NCBI GenBank assembly: GCA_003216155.1
Contig: QCJH01000012.1
Coordinates: 1-49,508 of the forward strand
Length of the DNA: 49,508 nucleotides
Reading direction: 5' to 3'
From: Prochlorococcus sp. AG-409-A19
GTDB taxonomy: Bacteria; Cyanobacteriota; Cyanobacteriia; PCC-6307; Cyanobiaceae
The first letter of the stretch is position 1, and every line of letters starts with the position of its first letter. The notes under the pieces were generated by a model. It was not told where the DNA came from, ran no database searches, and worked only from the letters and a program-made list of their open reading frames with translations. Below are positions 35,429 to 45,902 of this stretch, piece by piece. Both the position numbers and the translations under genes were made by a program.

Positions 35429-37107
35429 TGGGTTTCGTGGCGTTATTTGAGCCACTTCGGAGGACCTTACGTGTTCTAAATATATGGAGAGTTGTTTGTA
35501 CGCTGGTTTTGGGCTTGTGGTGGGATAGTCGTCCATGGACATATTTTGGTAGCTATTCATCGCAGAGACGTCAAGCAAGACAAAAAGCAAGGGCTAGATG
35601 GTTGACTGATGAGCTTTTACATTTGGGATCAGCATTTATCAAGCTAGGGCAATTGCTTTCGGCTAGGCCGGATGTTGTACCTGCTGGTTGGGTGGTGGAG
35701 TTGGCAGATTTGCAAGATAAAGTCCCCCCATTTAGCTTTGATAAGGCTCAGTTTTTACTAGAGAGAGAATTAGGTGCTCGCTGTGCAGAAATAATTGATC
35801 TAGATGAGAAGCCTCTTGGAGCTGCATCTTTGGCTCAGGTACACCGTGCGATTTTACGAAGCGGTCGTCAGGTGGTTTTGAAGATTCAACGCCCTGGCTT
35901 ACAGCGATTGGTACGTCTTGATTTGTCTGTTATGCAGCAGGTTGCTGCGCTGTTGCAACGTCACCCTAGTTGGGGCCGTGGTAGGGATTGGGTTGGTATG
36001 GCGAAGGAATGTCGACGTGTATTGCTTCGCGAGTTGGATTTTAGGCTTGAAGCTCAGTATGCGGCGCGTTTCCGCCAGCAATTTTTGGATGAACCTCGTA
36101 TTCGAATACCTGGTGTGATTTGGGAGCTCAGTACACGTCGTGTTCTATGTCTTGATTATTTGCCAGGCATAAAGGTTAATGATCGGGATGCATTGCTGCA
36201 ATCTAGTATTGACCCTTCAGAGATTGCTGAGATTGGAGCATCTAGTTATTTACAGCAGTTAGTGAAATTTGGCTTTTTTCATGCGGATCCACATCCAGGA
36301 AATCTTGCCGTAGGAGCTGATGGTGCTCTTATCTACTATGACTTTGGGATGATGGGTCTTTTATCTGACAGCCTTAGAGGAAGGCTGGGGTCCATGGTGC
36401 GTGCGGCAGCTGCAAGAGATGCTTCTGGTTTAGTCAAAGAGCTTCAATTAGCTGGCTTAATCGCTGAAGGAGTTGATCTTGGTCCTGTGAGAAGACTTGT
36501 ACGCGTGATGTTGAAAGAGGCGTTGACACCACCTTTTGATTCGACTGTGATTGAGAAACTTTCAGGGGATCTCTATGACTTGGTTTATGGCAAGCCTTTC
36601 AGACTTCCAGTGGAGTTGATTTTTGTGATGCGTGCACTTTCTACATTTGAGGGTGTTGGCCGCAGCCTGGATCCAGGCTTTAATTTGATGGCTATAGCTA
36701 AGCCATACCTTCTCCCGCTCATGACTTCAACTGGTTCTGGTCCAAATGATTTGATTAATGAATTAGGTCGCCAAGTCGGCGCATTGGGCAGTCGGGCAGT
36801 CACTCTCCCAAGGCGTCTTGATGAAAGCTTGGAAAGATTGGAACAAGGCGATTTGCAATTACAGGTTCGCATGGGTGAATCTGATAGACATTTGCGTCGA
36901 ATGGTTAATGCTCAAAGAGCAATAGGTCAATCTGTTTTGTTGGGCTCACTGGTTCTTGCTTCTGCTCTTTTAGGGGCAAGTTCTAGACCTGTTTGGGCAG
37001 TTGCTCCTTTGTGCGTGGCTTTTCCGTTAGGACTAAGTTGGGTGAAATTGCAGCTTAAATTAATGAGGGATGGGAGGCTAGATAAAATTCCATCAACAAA
37101 AACTTAA
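35428..37107 (+). CDS. UbiB/ABC1/AarF-type atypical kinase
   Basis: 559 residues. The family's hallmarks are present: KxGQ in FIKLGQLLSARPD (K72, Q75), the alanine-rich loop replacing the P-loop in GAASLAQVHR (131-140), the lysine in VVLKIQRPG (K152), HADPHPGNL and the YYDFGMM metal motif. The C terminus has hydrophobic segments (SVLLGSLVLASALLG and following) that place it at the membrane. Homologues support quinone and isoprenoid-lipid metabolism in bacteria, chloroplasts and mitochondria; a role in plastoquinone or tocopherol-type lipid supply is likely here but unproved. It is coupled to the 102-residue gene upstream. Confidence 0.93.
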   Translation: MGFVALFEPLRRTLRVLNIWRVVCTLVLGLWWDSRPWTYFGSYSSQRRQARQKARARWLTDELLHLGSAFIKLGQLLSARPDVVPAGWVVELADLQDKVPPFSFDKAQFLLERELGARCAEIIDLDEKPLGAASLAQVHRAILRSGRQVVLKIQRPGLQRLVRLDLSVMQQVAALLQRHPSWGRGRDWVGMAKECRRVLLRELDFRLEAQYAARFRQQFLDEPRIRIPGVIWELSTRRVLCLDYLPGIKVNDRDALLQSSIDPSEIAEIGASSYLQQLVKFGFFHADPHPGNLAVGADGALIYYDFGMMGLLSDSLRGRLGSMVRAAAARDASGLVKELQLAGLIAEGVDLGPVRRLVRVMLKEALTPPFDSTVIEKLSGDLYDLVYGKPFRLPVELIFVMRALSTFEGVGRSLDPGFNLMAIAKPYLLPLMTSTGSGPNDLINELGRQVGALGSRAVTLPRRLDESLERLEQGDLQLQVRMGESDRHLRRMVNAQRAIGQSVLLGSLVLASALLGASSRPVWAVAPLCVAFPLGLSWVKLQLKLMRDGRLDKIPSTKT

Positions 37108-37141
37108 ACTGCAATTGAAGAATTCTATTGGTATTTATTTT

Positions 37142-38458
<1,317 letters not shown>

Positions 38459-38579
38459 TTATGGGTTGCTCTTTGAGGTAGTTGTGAGTTTGTTTTCACT
38501 ACTGCTCTGAGGAGCCTGTTTTAAGACGCGTTTGCACGCACAATGAACCTAGCTCTGTTGTTGTTAAGAGTCGATAGCT

Positions 38580-38972
38580 ATGAGAATTCTGCACACGATG
38601 CTCAGGGTGGGTGATCTTGAGAGGTCATTGCATTTTTATACAGAATTACTGGGTATGAAACTTTTGCGGAGAAAGGATTATCCAGCGGGTCGTTTCACGC
38701 TTGCGTTTGTTGGTTATGGAGAGGAGAGTGAGAATTGTGTGATTGAGCTTACTCATAATTGGGATACCTCTAGTTATGAATTAGGTGAAGGTTATGGGCA
38801 TATTGCAATAGGTGTGAAAGATATCCATGCTACTTGTGAAGTTATCAAAAAGCTTGGTGGCTATTTTGTTCGTGAACCTGGGCCAATGAAACATGGAGAA
38901 ACAGTAATTGCATTTTTGGAAGATCCAGATGGCTACAAGATAGAGCTTATTCAACGCGACTTTTTGGTCTGA
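38580..38972 (+). CDS. gloA: Lactoylglutathione lyase (glyoxalase I)
   Basis: 130 residues of the VOC superfamily. Glyoxalase I isomerises the methylglyoxal-glutathione adduct to S-lactoylglutathione. The metal ligands typical of GloA are in place: H5 (RILHTMLRV), a glutamate in VIELTHNW, a histidine in GYGHIAIGV and a glutamate in YKIELIQ. ATG start. The clpB gene follows after 5 nt, so the two stress-related genes are surely co-transcribed. Confidence 0.95.
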   Translation: MRILHTMLRVGDLERSLHFYTELLGMKLLRRKDYPAGRFTLAFVGYGEESENCVIELTHNWDTSSYELGEGYGHIAIGVKDIHATCEVIKKLGGYFVREPGPMKHGETVIAFLEDPDGYKIELIQRDFLV

Positions 38973-38977
38973 ATACT

Positions 38978-41740
38978 ATGTCTTTTGAGACAGGCAGAGT
39001 TACTCCAAGTAAGCGCAGTCTGACTAATGAGCCAGATCTCTTTAGTGAAGATGCTTGGAACCTTTTGTTGGCCGGCCAAGAGGTTGCACGTAGATGGCGT
39101 CATGGCCAATTGGATGTAGAGCATTTGCTGCAGGCTCTTTTTAGTGATCGTTCTTATAGCAATTGGGTTAGAGATCTTCCTGTGGAAAAGGGGGATCTTT
39201 TGGATCGTTTGGAAGGATTTCTGGCAGATGAACCAGTCTCACGAGGTGGACAATTGTTTGTTGGTGAGGATCTCGAAGAATTGCTAGAAGAAGCAGATAG
39301 ATCGCGGCTTCGTTGGGGATCGAAGTTAATAGATGTAGTTCACATATTGATTGCTTTTGGTAGAGATCAGCGAATAGGTGCTGATCTTTTTGAGCAATTA
39401 GGATTGCCTGCTGCAAAATTGGAAATCGAATTACGTCGTATTTCCTTACCCCATCGTCCAGCAACTTCTTTAGCTCCAGCGTCTGCCAGTGTTTCTTCAG
39501 AAGTGGCTACTAAGGATTCTTTTGAGCCTAAAAAGGATGTTGATGGAATGTCAGCAACACAACCAGTAGAAGCATCTTCTGCTTTGGCATTAGTGCAGGA
39601 GCCCAATGCAATAGATATTTATGGTCGTGATTTGACTGCAGCAGCTCAATTGGGACAGCTAGATCCTGTAATAGGTCGTGATTCTGAGATTCGAGGTTTA
39701 ATCAAGGTTTTGTCACGACGTGGCAAAAATAATCCAGTATTAATTGGCCCCCCAGGAGTTGGTAAGACGGCCATTGCTGAGCTTTTGGCTCAACGAATTG
39801 TGGCAGGAGAGGTCCCTGATTCTTTAAAGGGTTTGCGGCTGGTCGCTTTAGATATGGGGGCATTAATTGCCGGAGCAAAATTTAGAGGGCAGTTTGAAGA
39901 GAGATTTCGTGCTGTCCTCTCTGAAGTAAGTAATCCAGATGCAGGTGTGATTTTGTTTATGGATGAATTACATACGCTTGTTAGTAGTGAACGATCAAGT
40001 GCAGATGCTGGGAGCCTTTTGAAACCTGTATTAGCAAGAGGAGAGTTGCGTTGTATTGGGGCAACAACACCTGAGAACTATCGGCGCACTGTTGAGAAAG
40101 ACCAGGCGTTAAATCGTCGCTTTCAGCAAGTTTTGATTAAAGAACCCTCTTTTGATTTAAGTGTTGAGATTTTGCGGGGGTTAAAAGAGAGATATGAGTT
40201 GCATCATGGTGTCACGATTACGGATGCTGCTGTTACGGCGGCCAATCGATTGGCCGATAGATATATAAGTGATCGCTGTCTTCCTGACAAAGCAATTGAT
40301 TTGATTGATGAAGCAGCAGCTCAGTTGAAGATGGATGTTACTTCTAAACCTCAGGTTATTGAAGAGGCGGAATCTGAACTTCGACGTATAGAGGTTTCTT
40401 TAATATCCGCAGAGCAATATCCAGATGATGAACGATTAGATCTTCAGCAGAAGCGAATTAAAGCAGCTGCACGTCTTGAAGAGCTAAATCAACGTTGGCA
40501 GGTTGAAAGGGAGCAGCTCTCAGAGTTGCGAGAATTGCTTCAAGAAGATGAGGATCTTCGTAATGCTATCGCTGATGCAGAGCGTGTTGGTGATCTGGCA
40601 GAGGCCGCCAGACTTCAGTATGACCAGCTTTATAGGGTTCAGCAGAAAAGAGCTCAATTAGAAGGGACTCTTGCAAGATCACAGGCATCAGGAACTGCTC
40701 TTCTTAGAGAGCAGGTTGAAGCTGAAGATATTGCTGATGTGGTTGCCCGATGGACAGGAATTCCTGTCCATCGGTTATTGGCTGAGGAAAGGCAGAAATT
40801 GTTGGATCTTGAGGCCCATCTTGGGGCTCGAGTGATGGGACAGTGTGAGGCTGTTCAGGCTGTTGCAGCAGCAATTCGTCGAGCTCGTGCTGGTATGAAG
40901 GATCCGCGAAGGCCAGTTGGCTCGTTTCTTTTTATGGGCCCTACAGGTGTTGGTAAGACAGAACTGGCTAAGGCTTTGGCTGATTCTTTGTTTGACGAGG
41001 AGGAGGCCTTGGTACGTCTCGATATGAGTGAATTTATGGAGAGGAATGCAGTAGCAAGGCTTTTAGGGGCACCTCCTGGCTATGTGGGTTATGAGGAGGG
41101 CGGACAATTAACCGAGGCAGTTCGTAGACGTCCTTATGCAGTTTTGTTATTAGATGAGATAGAGAAGGCACATCCAGATGTTTTCAATGTTCTTTTGCAA
41201 GTTTTAGATGATGGACGCTTGACTGATTCGCAGGGTCAAACAGTTGACTTTCGGCATACGGTCATTGTTATGACTAGCAACCTTGCTAGTCGAGCAATTC
41301 TTGATACTGCAAAGCTTTCTCAGCAGGCTGAGGCTGATGTTCAAATTCTTGATGAGCATTTGTCTGATCAAATTGATAACGCTTTGGCCAAGCAGTTTCG
41401 GCCTGAATTCTTGAATCGGATTGATGAAATCATTCGCTTTAGACCCCTTCAAGCTAAAGATCTAGAAAGAATTGTTCGCTTGCAGTTAGCAGAGCTCTCA
41501 AAGTTGTTAATGGAGCAAAATCTTGAGCTTCATGTTGCTGATCAGGTCGTTAAGTTATTGGCAGCGGAAGGATATGAGCCTGAATATGGAGCACGTCCTT
41601 TGAGAAGAGTATTGCGCAGACGTCTTGAGAACCCTTTGGCCACTGAGTTGTTGGAAGAACGTTTTAGAGCGACAAATATAGTATTTGTCAAATGTGGTTC
41701 TGATGAGTCAGAACCACTTCTTTTTCAAACCCAAGAATGA
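38978..41740 (+). CDS. clpB: ClpB-family AAA+ disaggregase (ClpB2-like paralogue)
   Basis: 920 residues with two AAA+ modules: first P-loop GPPGVGKT (K263) and second GPTGVGKT (K660). A coiled-coil M domain lies between about 460 and 580, ending with the ALEGTL-like [10 protein letters not shown]. The M domain and the lack of an obvious ClpP-binding IGF/L loop point to ClpB rather than ClpC/A. The N domain (about 15-150) is divergent and is joined by a long alanine/serine-rich linker. Cyanobacteria commonly have two ClpBs, and this looks like the second type, not needed for heat shock in the classical way; that assignment is inference. It is co-transcribed with gloA. Confidence 0.93.
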   Translation: MSFETGRVTPSKRSLTNEPDLFSEDAWNLLLAGQEVARRWRHGQLDVEHLLQALFSDRSYSNWVRDLPVEKGDLLDRLEGFLADEPVSRGGQLFVGEDLEELLEEADRSRLRWGSKLIDVVHILIAFGRDQRIGADLFEQLGLPAAKLEIELRRISLPHRPATSLAPASASVSSEVATKDSFEPKKDVDGMSATQPVEASSALALVQEPNAIDIYGRDLTAAAQLGQLDPVIGRDSEIRGLIKVLSRRGKNNPVLIGPPGVGKTAIAELLAQRIVAGEVPDSLKGLRLVALDMGALIAGAKFRGQFEERFRAVLSEVSNPDAGVILFMDELHTLVSSERSSADAGSLLKPVLARGELRCIGATTPENYRRTVEKDQALNRRFQQVLIKEPSFDLSVEILRGLKERYELHHGVTITDAAVTAANRLADRYISDRCLPDKAIDLIDEAAAQLKMDVTSKPQVIEEAESELRRIEVSLISAEQYPDDERLDLQQKRIKAAARLEELNQRWQVEREQLSELRELLQEDEDLRNAIADAERVGDLAEAARLQYDQLYRVQQKRAQLEGTLARSQASGTALLREQVEAEDIADVVARWTGIPVHRLLAEERQKLLDLEAHLGARVMGQCEAVQAVAAAIRRARAGMKDPRRPVGSFLFMGPTGVGKTELAKALADSLFDEEEALVRLDMSEFMERNAVARLLGAPPGYVGYEEGGQLTEAVRRRPYAVLLLDEIEKAHPDVFNVLLQVLDDGRLTDSQGQTVDFRHTVIVMTSNLASRAILDTAKLSQQAEADVQILDEHLSDQIDNALAKQFRPEFLNRIDEIIRFRPLQAKDLERIVRLQLAELSKLLMEQNLELHVADQVVKLLAAEGYEPEYGARPLRRVLRRRLENPLATELLEERFRATNIVFVKCGSDESEPLLFQTQE

Positions 41741-41763
41741 TCTAATCAAGTATCCGTTATGGT

Positions 41764-42090
41764 GTGGGTTTGCCGGATGGTTTAAATCCATTGGCGTTAG
41801 CCTCCGGCTTGAGTCCCGTGACTAGTTCATCATCACCTGAGGAAGCTTCGTCTCCCAGTCAATCATCTGAGGAAACAACTTCCCTCAACCCATCTTCTGA
41901 GTCAGAACCTGTTCGTCAGAGTGGGTTTCTTGCTGCAACTTTCGAAGAGTTGAAATTGGTTGTTTGGCCAAGTCGTCAGCAACTTTTCAGTGAATCAGTA
42001 GCAGTGATTTTGATGGTTAGTCTTTCAGCTGCTTCCATTGCTGCAGTTAGTCGTTTTTATGGCTGGGGTGCTTCTCAGATTTTCCGATGA
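41764..42090 (+). CDS. secE: Preprotein translocase subunit SecE
   Basis: The C-terminal 60 residues are SecE: an amphipathic FLAATFEELKLVVWPSRQQL followed by one membrane helix (VAVILMVSLSAASIAAVS). SecE clamps SecY in the protein-export channel. The serine-rich N-terminal half is not conserved. The start is uncertain: GTG at 41764 gives 108 residues, and an in-frame GTG at 41818 gives 90; neither has a good ribosome binding site. Order secE-nusG-rplK is the usual bacterial one. Confidence 0.93.
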   Translation: MGLPDGLNPLALASGLSPVTSSSSPEEASSPSQSSEETTSLNPSSESEPVRQSGFLAATFEELKLVVWPSRQQLFSESVAVILMVSLSAASIAAVSRFYGWGASQIFR

Positions 42091-42146
42091 CTCTATTTCC
42101 CTAGTTCATTCTTAGATCTCGATTCCTTTTTCTTTTTAAAACACCC

Positions 42147-42818
42147 GTGTCCGATTTCGATTCCACACTCCAAGAAAAAGCCGAGGTGCTGGATCTCCCT
42201 GCCCCTAATCAAGGTCAGGAAGGCACATTAACTAAAGTTCCAGTTGCTAAAACCTCTGTCGCTCGTTGGTATGCCATTCAGGTTGCTTCGAGTTGCGAAA
42301 AGAAAGTAAAGGCGACTCTTGAGCAAAGAGCGGTGACACTTGGAGTAAGTAACAGGATCTTGGAGATTGAAATTCCACAGACTCCTGCAGTGAAATTAAA
42401 AAAGGACGGAAGTCGACAGTCCACCGAAGAAAAAGTTTTTCCAGGATATGTGCTCGTTCGTATGGTGCTTGATGAAGACACCATGATGGCTGTCCGTAGT
42501 ACCCCCAATGTTATTAATTTTGTTGGTGCTGAGGATCGTCGTGCTACTGGTAAAGCAAGGGGCCATATCAAGCCAAGACCTTTAAGTCGGCAGGAGGTTG
42601 ATCGAATATTTAAGCGCGCTGCAGAGAAGAAGACAGTCGTAAAATTGGATTTAACTGAAGGAGATCAGATAGTAGTAACTTCAGGTCCTTTTAAAGATTT
42701 CCAAGGAGAGGTCATTGAAGTCTCTGGAGAACGTAGCAAGTTAAAAGCCTTGCTTTCTATCTTCGGAAGAGAAACACCTGTTGAACTTGAGTTTTCTCAA
42801 ATCAATAAACAAAATTGA
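42147..42818 (+). CDS. nusG: Transcription termination/antitermination factor NusG
   Basis: 223 residues. The N-terminal NGN domain begins [14 protein letters not shown] (about 40) and contains [10 protein letters not shown], and the C-terminal KOW domain reads [18 protein letters not shown]. NusG binds RNA polymerase and links it to ribosomes and Rho-type or pausing control. The start is GTG. The first 35 residues are a variable extension seen in other cyanobacteria. Confidence 0.97.
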   Translation: MSDFDSTLQEKAEVLDLPAPNQGQEGTLTKVPVAKTSVARWYAIQVASSCEKKVKATLEQRAVTLGVSNRILEIEIPQTPAVKLKKDGSRQSTEEKVFPGYVLVRMVLDEDTMMAVRSTPNVINFVGAEDRRATGKARGHIKPRPLSRQEVDRIFKRAAEKKTVVKLDLTEGDQIVVTSGPFKDFQGEVIEVSGERSKLKALLSIFGRETPVELEFSQINKQN

Positions 42819-42827
42819 TTTACCGGC

Positions 42828-42868
42828 GGCCGTCTCCCTGCGGAGGACGGCCATTGAGGTGGTTTTTT
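42828..42868 (+). promoter_or_regulatory. Hairpin between nusG and rplK (attenuator or terminator candidate)
   Basis: GGCCGTC (42828-42834) pairs with GACGGCC (42846-42852), and TCC/GGA continue the stem to a CTGC loop with one bulged G, giving about 10 pairs, mostly GC. A six-T run follows after 10 nt (42863-42868), too far for a textbook terminator. It sits in the 110-nt rplK leader and could be a partial terminator or part of L1-responsive control of the L11-L1 genes. Confidence 0.55.
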
Positions 42869-42928
42869 CACCTTGCCGCACCTGTCGTTAGTGTCAGGGC
42901 ATCCGCAGTCGTCCAACTCCTTTTGCTG

Positions 42929-43354
42929 ATGGCAAAGAAAGTAGTAGCTGTGATCAAGCTGGCCCTTCAGGCCGGTAAAGCTAATCCCGCACCACCTGTG
43001 GGCCCTGCCTTGGGCCAGCATGGGGTAAATATCATGGCGTTTTGTAAGGAGTACAACGCTCGTACTCAGGACAAGGCAGGATTTGTAATTCCGGTAGAAA
43101 TTTCGGTTTTTGAAGACCGTAGTTTTTCCTTCATTACTAAGACTCCGCCCGCCTCTGTACTCATCACAAAGGCAGCTGGAATTGCGAAAGGTTCTGGCGA
43201 ATCTGCTAAAGGTCAAGTAGGCACTATCAGCCGTGCTCAGCTTGAGGAGATTGCTAAGACAAAGCTTCCTGATCTCAATTGCAATAGCGTTGAATCAGCC
43301 ATGCGAGTAATAGAAGGTACTGCCCGCAATATGGGTGTTGCTATTTCTGATTAA
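42929..43354 (+). CDS. rplK: 50S ribosomal protein L11
   Basis: 141 residues from ATG 42929 ([20 protein letters not shown]), the exact usual length. A longer in-frame extension to 42815 is rejected because it translates the upstream hairpin. L11 binds 23S rRNA at the GTPase centre. The block [17 protein letters not shown] and the C-terminal IEGTARNMG are diagnostic. Confidence 0.98.
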   Translation: MAKKVVAVIKLALQAGKANPAPPVGPALGQHGVNIMAFCKEYNARTQDKAGFVIPVEISVFEDRSFSFITKTPPASVLITKAAGIAKGSGESAKGQVGTISRAQLEEIAKTKLPDLNCNSVESAMRVIEGTARNMGVAISD

Positions 43355-43433
43355 CAGTCTTAGTAAAATTTTCATTTCTAATTTTTAAACCTTTTCCAGG
43401 GGGAGACTTTTTGTCGATTGCACCCCAATTTTT

Positions 43434-44141
43434 ATGGCTAAACTCTCTAAAAGATTCTCTGCCCTTTCAGCAAAGATTGAGGCTAGAACATATCCACCAC
43501 TTGAAGCAATTCAACTGGTTAAGGACACTGCAAACGCTAAGTTCGATGAAACTATCGAAGCACATGTGCGTTTAGGTATAGATCCTAAGTACACAGATCA
43601 GCAATTGCGAACTACTGTTGCGCTTCCAAAAGGCACTGGACAAAGCGTACGAATTGCTGTCATTACCAGTGGCGAAAAGGTCGCTGAGGCTAAATCAGCT
43701 GGAGCAGAGTTGGCTGGCGATGAAGATTTGGTAGAAAGCATTGGCAAGGGAGAAATGAATTTTGATCTCCTTATTGCCACTCCAGACATGATGCCAAAGG
43801 TTGCCAAATTAGGCCGAGTTCTTGGTCCTCGGGGTTTGATGCCTAATCCAAAGGCTGGCACAGTTACAACTGACTTAGGAGGGGCTATTAAAGAATTTAA
43901 GGCCGGCAAGTTGGAGTTCCGTGCCGACCGTGCTGGCATTGTTCATGTGCGTTTTGGTAAGGCCAGTTTTTCGGCAGAAGATTTGTTGGAAAACCTGAAG
44001 ACTTTGCAAGAAGCTATTGATCGGAATAAGCCAAGTGGTGCTAAAGGTCGCTATTGGAAGAGCCTTTATGTGACTTCTACAATGGGGCCTTCTGTAGAAG
44101 TTGACATAACAGCTCTGCAAGATATTCAGCAGGATGAGTAG
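43434..44141 (+). CDS. rplA: 50S ribosomal protein L1
   Basis: 235 residues, standard length. L1 forms the mobile stalk at the E site and often represses its own L11-L1 mRNA. Blocks: [26 protein letters not shown] and the C-terminal [13 protein letters not shown]. The 79-nt leader after rplK contains the purine run AGGGGGAGA about 30 nt before the ATG, opposed by CACCCC nearer the ATG, which could form a small hairpin. No clear Shine-Dalgarno at normal distance. Confidence 0.98.
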   Translation: MAKLSKRFSALSAKIEARTYPPLEAIQLVKDTANAKFDETIEAHVRLGIDPKYTDQQLRTTVALPKGTGQSVRIAVITSGEKVAEAKSAGAELAGDEDLVESIGKGEMNFDLLIATPDMMPKVAKLGRVLGPRGLMPNPKAGTVTTDLGGAIKEFKAGKLEFRADRAGIVHVRFGKASFSAEDLLENLKTLQEAIDRNKPSGAKGRYWKSLYVTSTMGPSVEVDITALQDIQQDE

Positions 44142-44374
44142 CCCCATTGATGTATCTTTAATGAATTGGCGAAAGCCAATGGGCATATGCCCGGCCAAAG
44201 ACAGCAGGTCACATTATTGATTGATTGCTTAAGTAATCAATCTCGTTGTATAAGTCCTGCCAAGGCAAGAGCAAAGGTTTTATCCTTATTGGATCGGATC
44301 GATTGCGGCCTCTTCTCTTCTTTTAGAGACACTTGGTCGGCTTTGCAGCTTTTCCCTGATTCGATCCAATTACT
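44142..44374 (+). promoter_or_regulatory. L10 (rplJ) leader RNA
   Basis: The 233-nt leader before rplJ is rich in structure and has no credible gene. ATTGGC-GAAA-GCCAAT (44165-44180) is a six-pair hairpin with a GNRA loop. GGGCATATGCCC follows directly (44181-44192). GATTGATTGC-TTAA-GTAATCAATC (44219-44242) is a ten-pair hairpin (one G-U). A long-range 9-bp match joins ATTGGATCG (44288-44296) to CGATCCAAT (44362-44370), which ends four nt before the rplJ ATG. In many bacteria the L10 leader binds the L10-L7/L12 complex to repress its own synthesis; that this leader does so is inference from position and structure. Confidence 0.7.
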
Positions 44375-44902
44375 ATGGGCCGCACGCTGGCGAACAAGCA
44401 ACAGATTGTCGAAGAGCTCAAAGAGCTTCTCGATGAGGCTGAAATGGCTTTGATACTTGACTACCAGGGTCTATCTATTAAGGAGATGTCTGATCTGCGG
44501 AGTCGTCTGCAGGCCAACAACAGCGTTTGCAAGGTAACAAAAAACACCTTGATGCGCCTCGCTATTGATGGAAAAGATGATTGGTCTAGTCTTGAATCTT
44601 TGCTGAAAGGTACCAATGCATTCATCCTGATTAAGGGTGATGTTGGTGGTGCAGTTAAGGCAGTCCAGGCTTTCCAAAAGGACACGAAAAAATCTCAGAC
44701 AAAGGGCGGCCTTTTTGAAGGCAAACTCTTGTCTCAGGAGGAGATTAAAGCTATTGCTGATCTTCCTTCTAGAGAAGCACTAATGGCTCAAATTGCAGGT
44801 GCAGTTAATTCCCTTGCAACCAAGGTTGCTGTTGGGATTAACGAGGTTCCTTCTGGACTGGCTAGGGCGCTCAATCAACATGCTGAGAGTGGCGAAAGCT
44901 GA
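44375..44902 (+). CDS. rplJ: 50S ribosomal protein L10
   Basis: 175 residues, typical. L10 is the base of the ribosomal stalk and holds the L7/L12 dimers. Motifs: [18 protein letters not shown] at the N terminus and [16 protein letters not shown] in the rRNA-binding domain. The C-terminal helix that binds L7/L12 is present. ATG start without a clear Shine-Dalgarno, preceded by a structured leader. rplL follows after 49 nt. Confidence 0.98.
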   Translation: MGRTLANKQQIVEELKELLDEAEMALILDYQGLSIKEMSDLRSRLQANNSVCKVTKNTLMRLAIDGKDDWSSLESLLKGTNAFILIKGDVGGAVKAVQAFQKDTKKSQTKGGLFEGKLLSQEEIKAIADLPSREALMAQIAGAVNSLATKVAVGINEVPSGLARALNQHAESGES

Positions 44903-44951
44903 GTATCTTGGCAATTAATTTTTTCTCCCAAACTGTTGCTTAATTCAACTC

Positions 44952-45344
44952 ATGTCTACAAAAACTGACCAAATTCTTGAATCACTCAAATCTTTATCTC
45001 TTCTTGAGGCATCTGAGCTTGTAAAGCAGATAGAAGAGACTTTTGGGGTTTCTGCTGCAGCTTCGGCAGGCGTTGTGATGGCTGCTCCTGGTGCAGCGGC
45101 AGGTGCAGCGGCAGAGGCTGCTGAAGAAAAGACCGAATTTGATGTGGTTTTAGAAGGTTTTGATGCTTCTGCCAAGATTAAGGTTCTCAAGGCAGTTCGA
45201 GAGGCTACTGGCCTTGGTCTTGGAGATGCCAAAGCAATGGTAGAAGCTGCTCCTAAGACCATTAAAGAAGGTGTAGGGAAAGAAGAGGCTGAGGGCTTTA
45301 AAAAGTCTATTGAAGAGGCAGGTGGAAAGGTTAGCCTTAAGTAA
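44952..45344 (+). CDS. rplL: 50S ribosomal protein L7/L12
   Basis: 130 residues. The N-terminal dimerisation domain (1-35) is followed by an alanine/glycine-rich hinge ([20 protein letters not shown]) and the C-terminal factor-binding domain with [21 protein letters not shown]7/L12 recruits elongation factors to the ribosome. It ends the L10 operon, with two hairpins downstream. Confidence 0.98.
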   Translation: MSTKTDQILESLKSLSLLEASELVKQIEETFGVSAAASAGVVMAAPGAAAGAAAEAAEEKTEFDVVLEGFDASAKIKVLKAVREATGLGLGDAKAMVEAAPKTIKEGVGKEEAEGFKKSIEEAGGKVSLK

Positions 45345-45386
45345 TCACTTCAATTGCTAATGGCTTTTTGATACAACAAGGGTGAA

Positions 45387-45432
45387 CTTTCCCCAAAATA
45401 ACTTGTCTTTTGACCGTTTATTTTGGGGAAAG
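45387..45432 (+). repeat. 15-bp perfect inverted repeat after rplL
   Basis: CTTTCCCCAAAATAA (45387-45401) and TTATTTTGGGGAAAG (45418-45432) are exact reverse complements around a 16-nt spacer, 42 nt after the rplL stop. There is no T-tract after it, so it is not a simple terminator. It could protect or process the 3' end of the ribosomal mRNA. Confidence 0.8.
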
Positions 45433-45443
45433 GGAATTAAAAA

Positions 45444-45471
45444 AAAAGCCCCGCCAAAGGCAGGGGCTTTT
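45444..45471 (+). terminator. Strong, probably bidirectional terminator after rplL
   Basis: AAAAGCCCC (45444-45452) pairs with GGGGCTTTT (45463-45471), and GCC/GGC continue the stem to an AAA loop with a single bulged A. Four Ts close it on the plus strand, and nine As precede it, which give a U-tract on the minus strand too. It ends the rplJ-rplL transcript about 100 nt after the stop. Confidence 0.88.
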
Positions 45472-45858
45472 GAGGTGGAATTTATTCAGGAGTCTTTCCT
45501 TGTTTCGACCCCAAATAGATACATTCACCCCTCACACAATCAAAAAAATATCAAGTTGTTCCGCGTAGCGGGTGATTTGCAGTGTCGCTCTTGTAACTGG
45601 CCTAGTTATGGACAGGTCAGATTCTCCAAAAGCTTTGGCTATTCCAAATAGTACTAATTCAATTGATCAGCAGGATTGGGTGTAGTAATCAACAGAATGA
45701 GACCGTCATTCGGTTTAGACTTATCAAGTAAATACACTATTTGCCATTAAAATGAAATATCGAACAATTTTGAGACTTGCCTCTAGTTGAGCGCCGCAAG
45801 ATTGACATCTTTAATTGTTGTTTTCAATATGAACATGACACTTTAGGTCTCTTCCTTT

Positions 45859-45887
45859 TTGCGGAAATCTTTTTCTAGCAAGATACT
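45859..45887 (+). promoter_or_regulatory. Possible rnhA promoter
   Basis: TTGCGG (45859-45864) and GATACT (45882-45887) have a 17-nt spacer and fit a weak sigma70-type promoter; the start of transcription would be within about 10 nt of the rnhA ATG. Matches to consensus are only partial. Confidence 0.3.
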
Positions 45888-45902
45888 ATGCGATTCTGAA
45901 CT

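Larger units (their letters stand above)
45345..45902. other. Intergenic region between rplL and rnhA
   Basis: 558 nt. The first 130 nt contain the two hairpins listed separately. The rest holds no supportable gene: a plus-strand frame at 45382-45651 reads straight through both hairpins and is rejected. No tRNA or known small RNA fold is recognised. The 3' end must carry the rnhA promoter. Confidence 0.5.

Noticed and set aside
42815..42928. Extended N terminus for L11
   Set aside because: It would translate the GC-rich hairpin; L11 begins exactly at MAKK from 42929 and then has the standard length.
43598..43939. 113-codon minus-strand frame inside rplA
   Set aside because: Antisense shadow of a certain ribosomal protein gene.
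44166..44453. 95-codon frame through the rplJ leader
   Set aside because: Runs through several stable hairpins and into rplJ in another frame; the leader role explains the region better.
44945..45262. 105-codon minus-strand frame inside rplL
   Set aside because: Shadow of the alanine-rich hinge of L7/L12, low complexity.
45382..45651. 89-codon frame after rplL
   Set aside because: Reads through a 15-bp inverted repeat and a strong terminator; not plausible as a gene.
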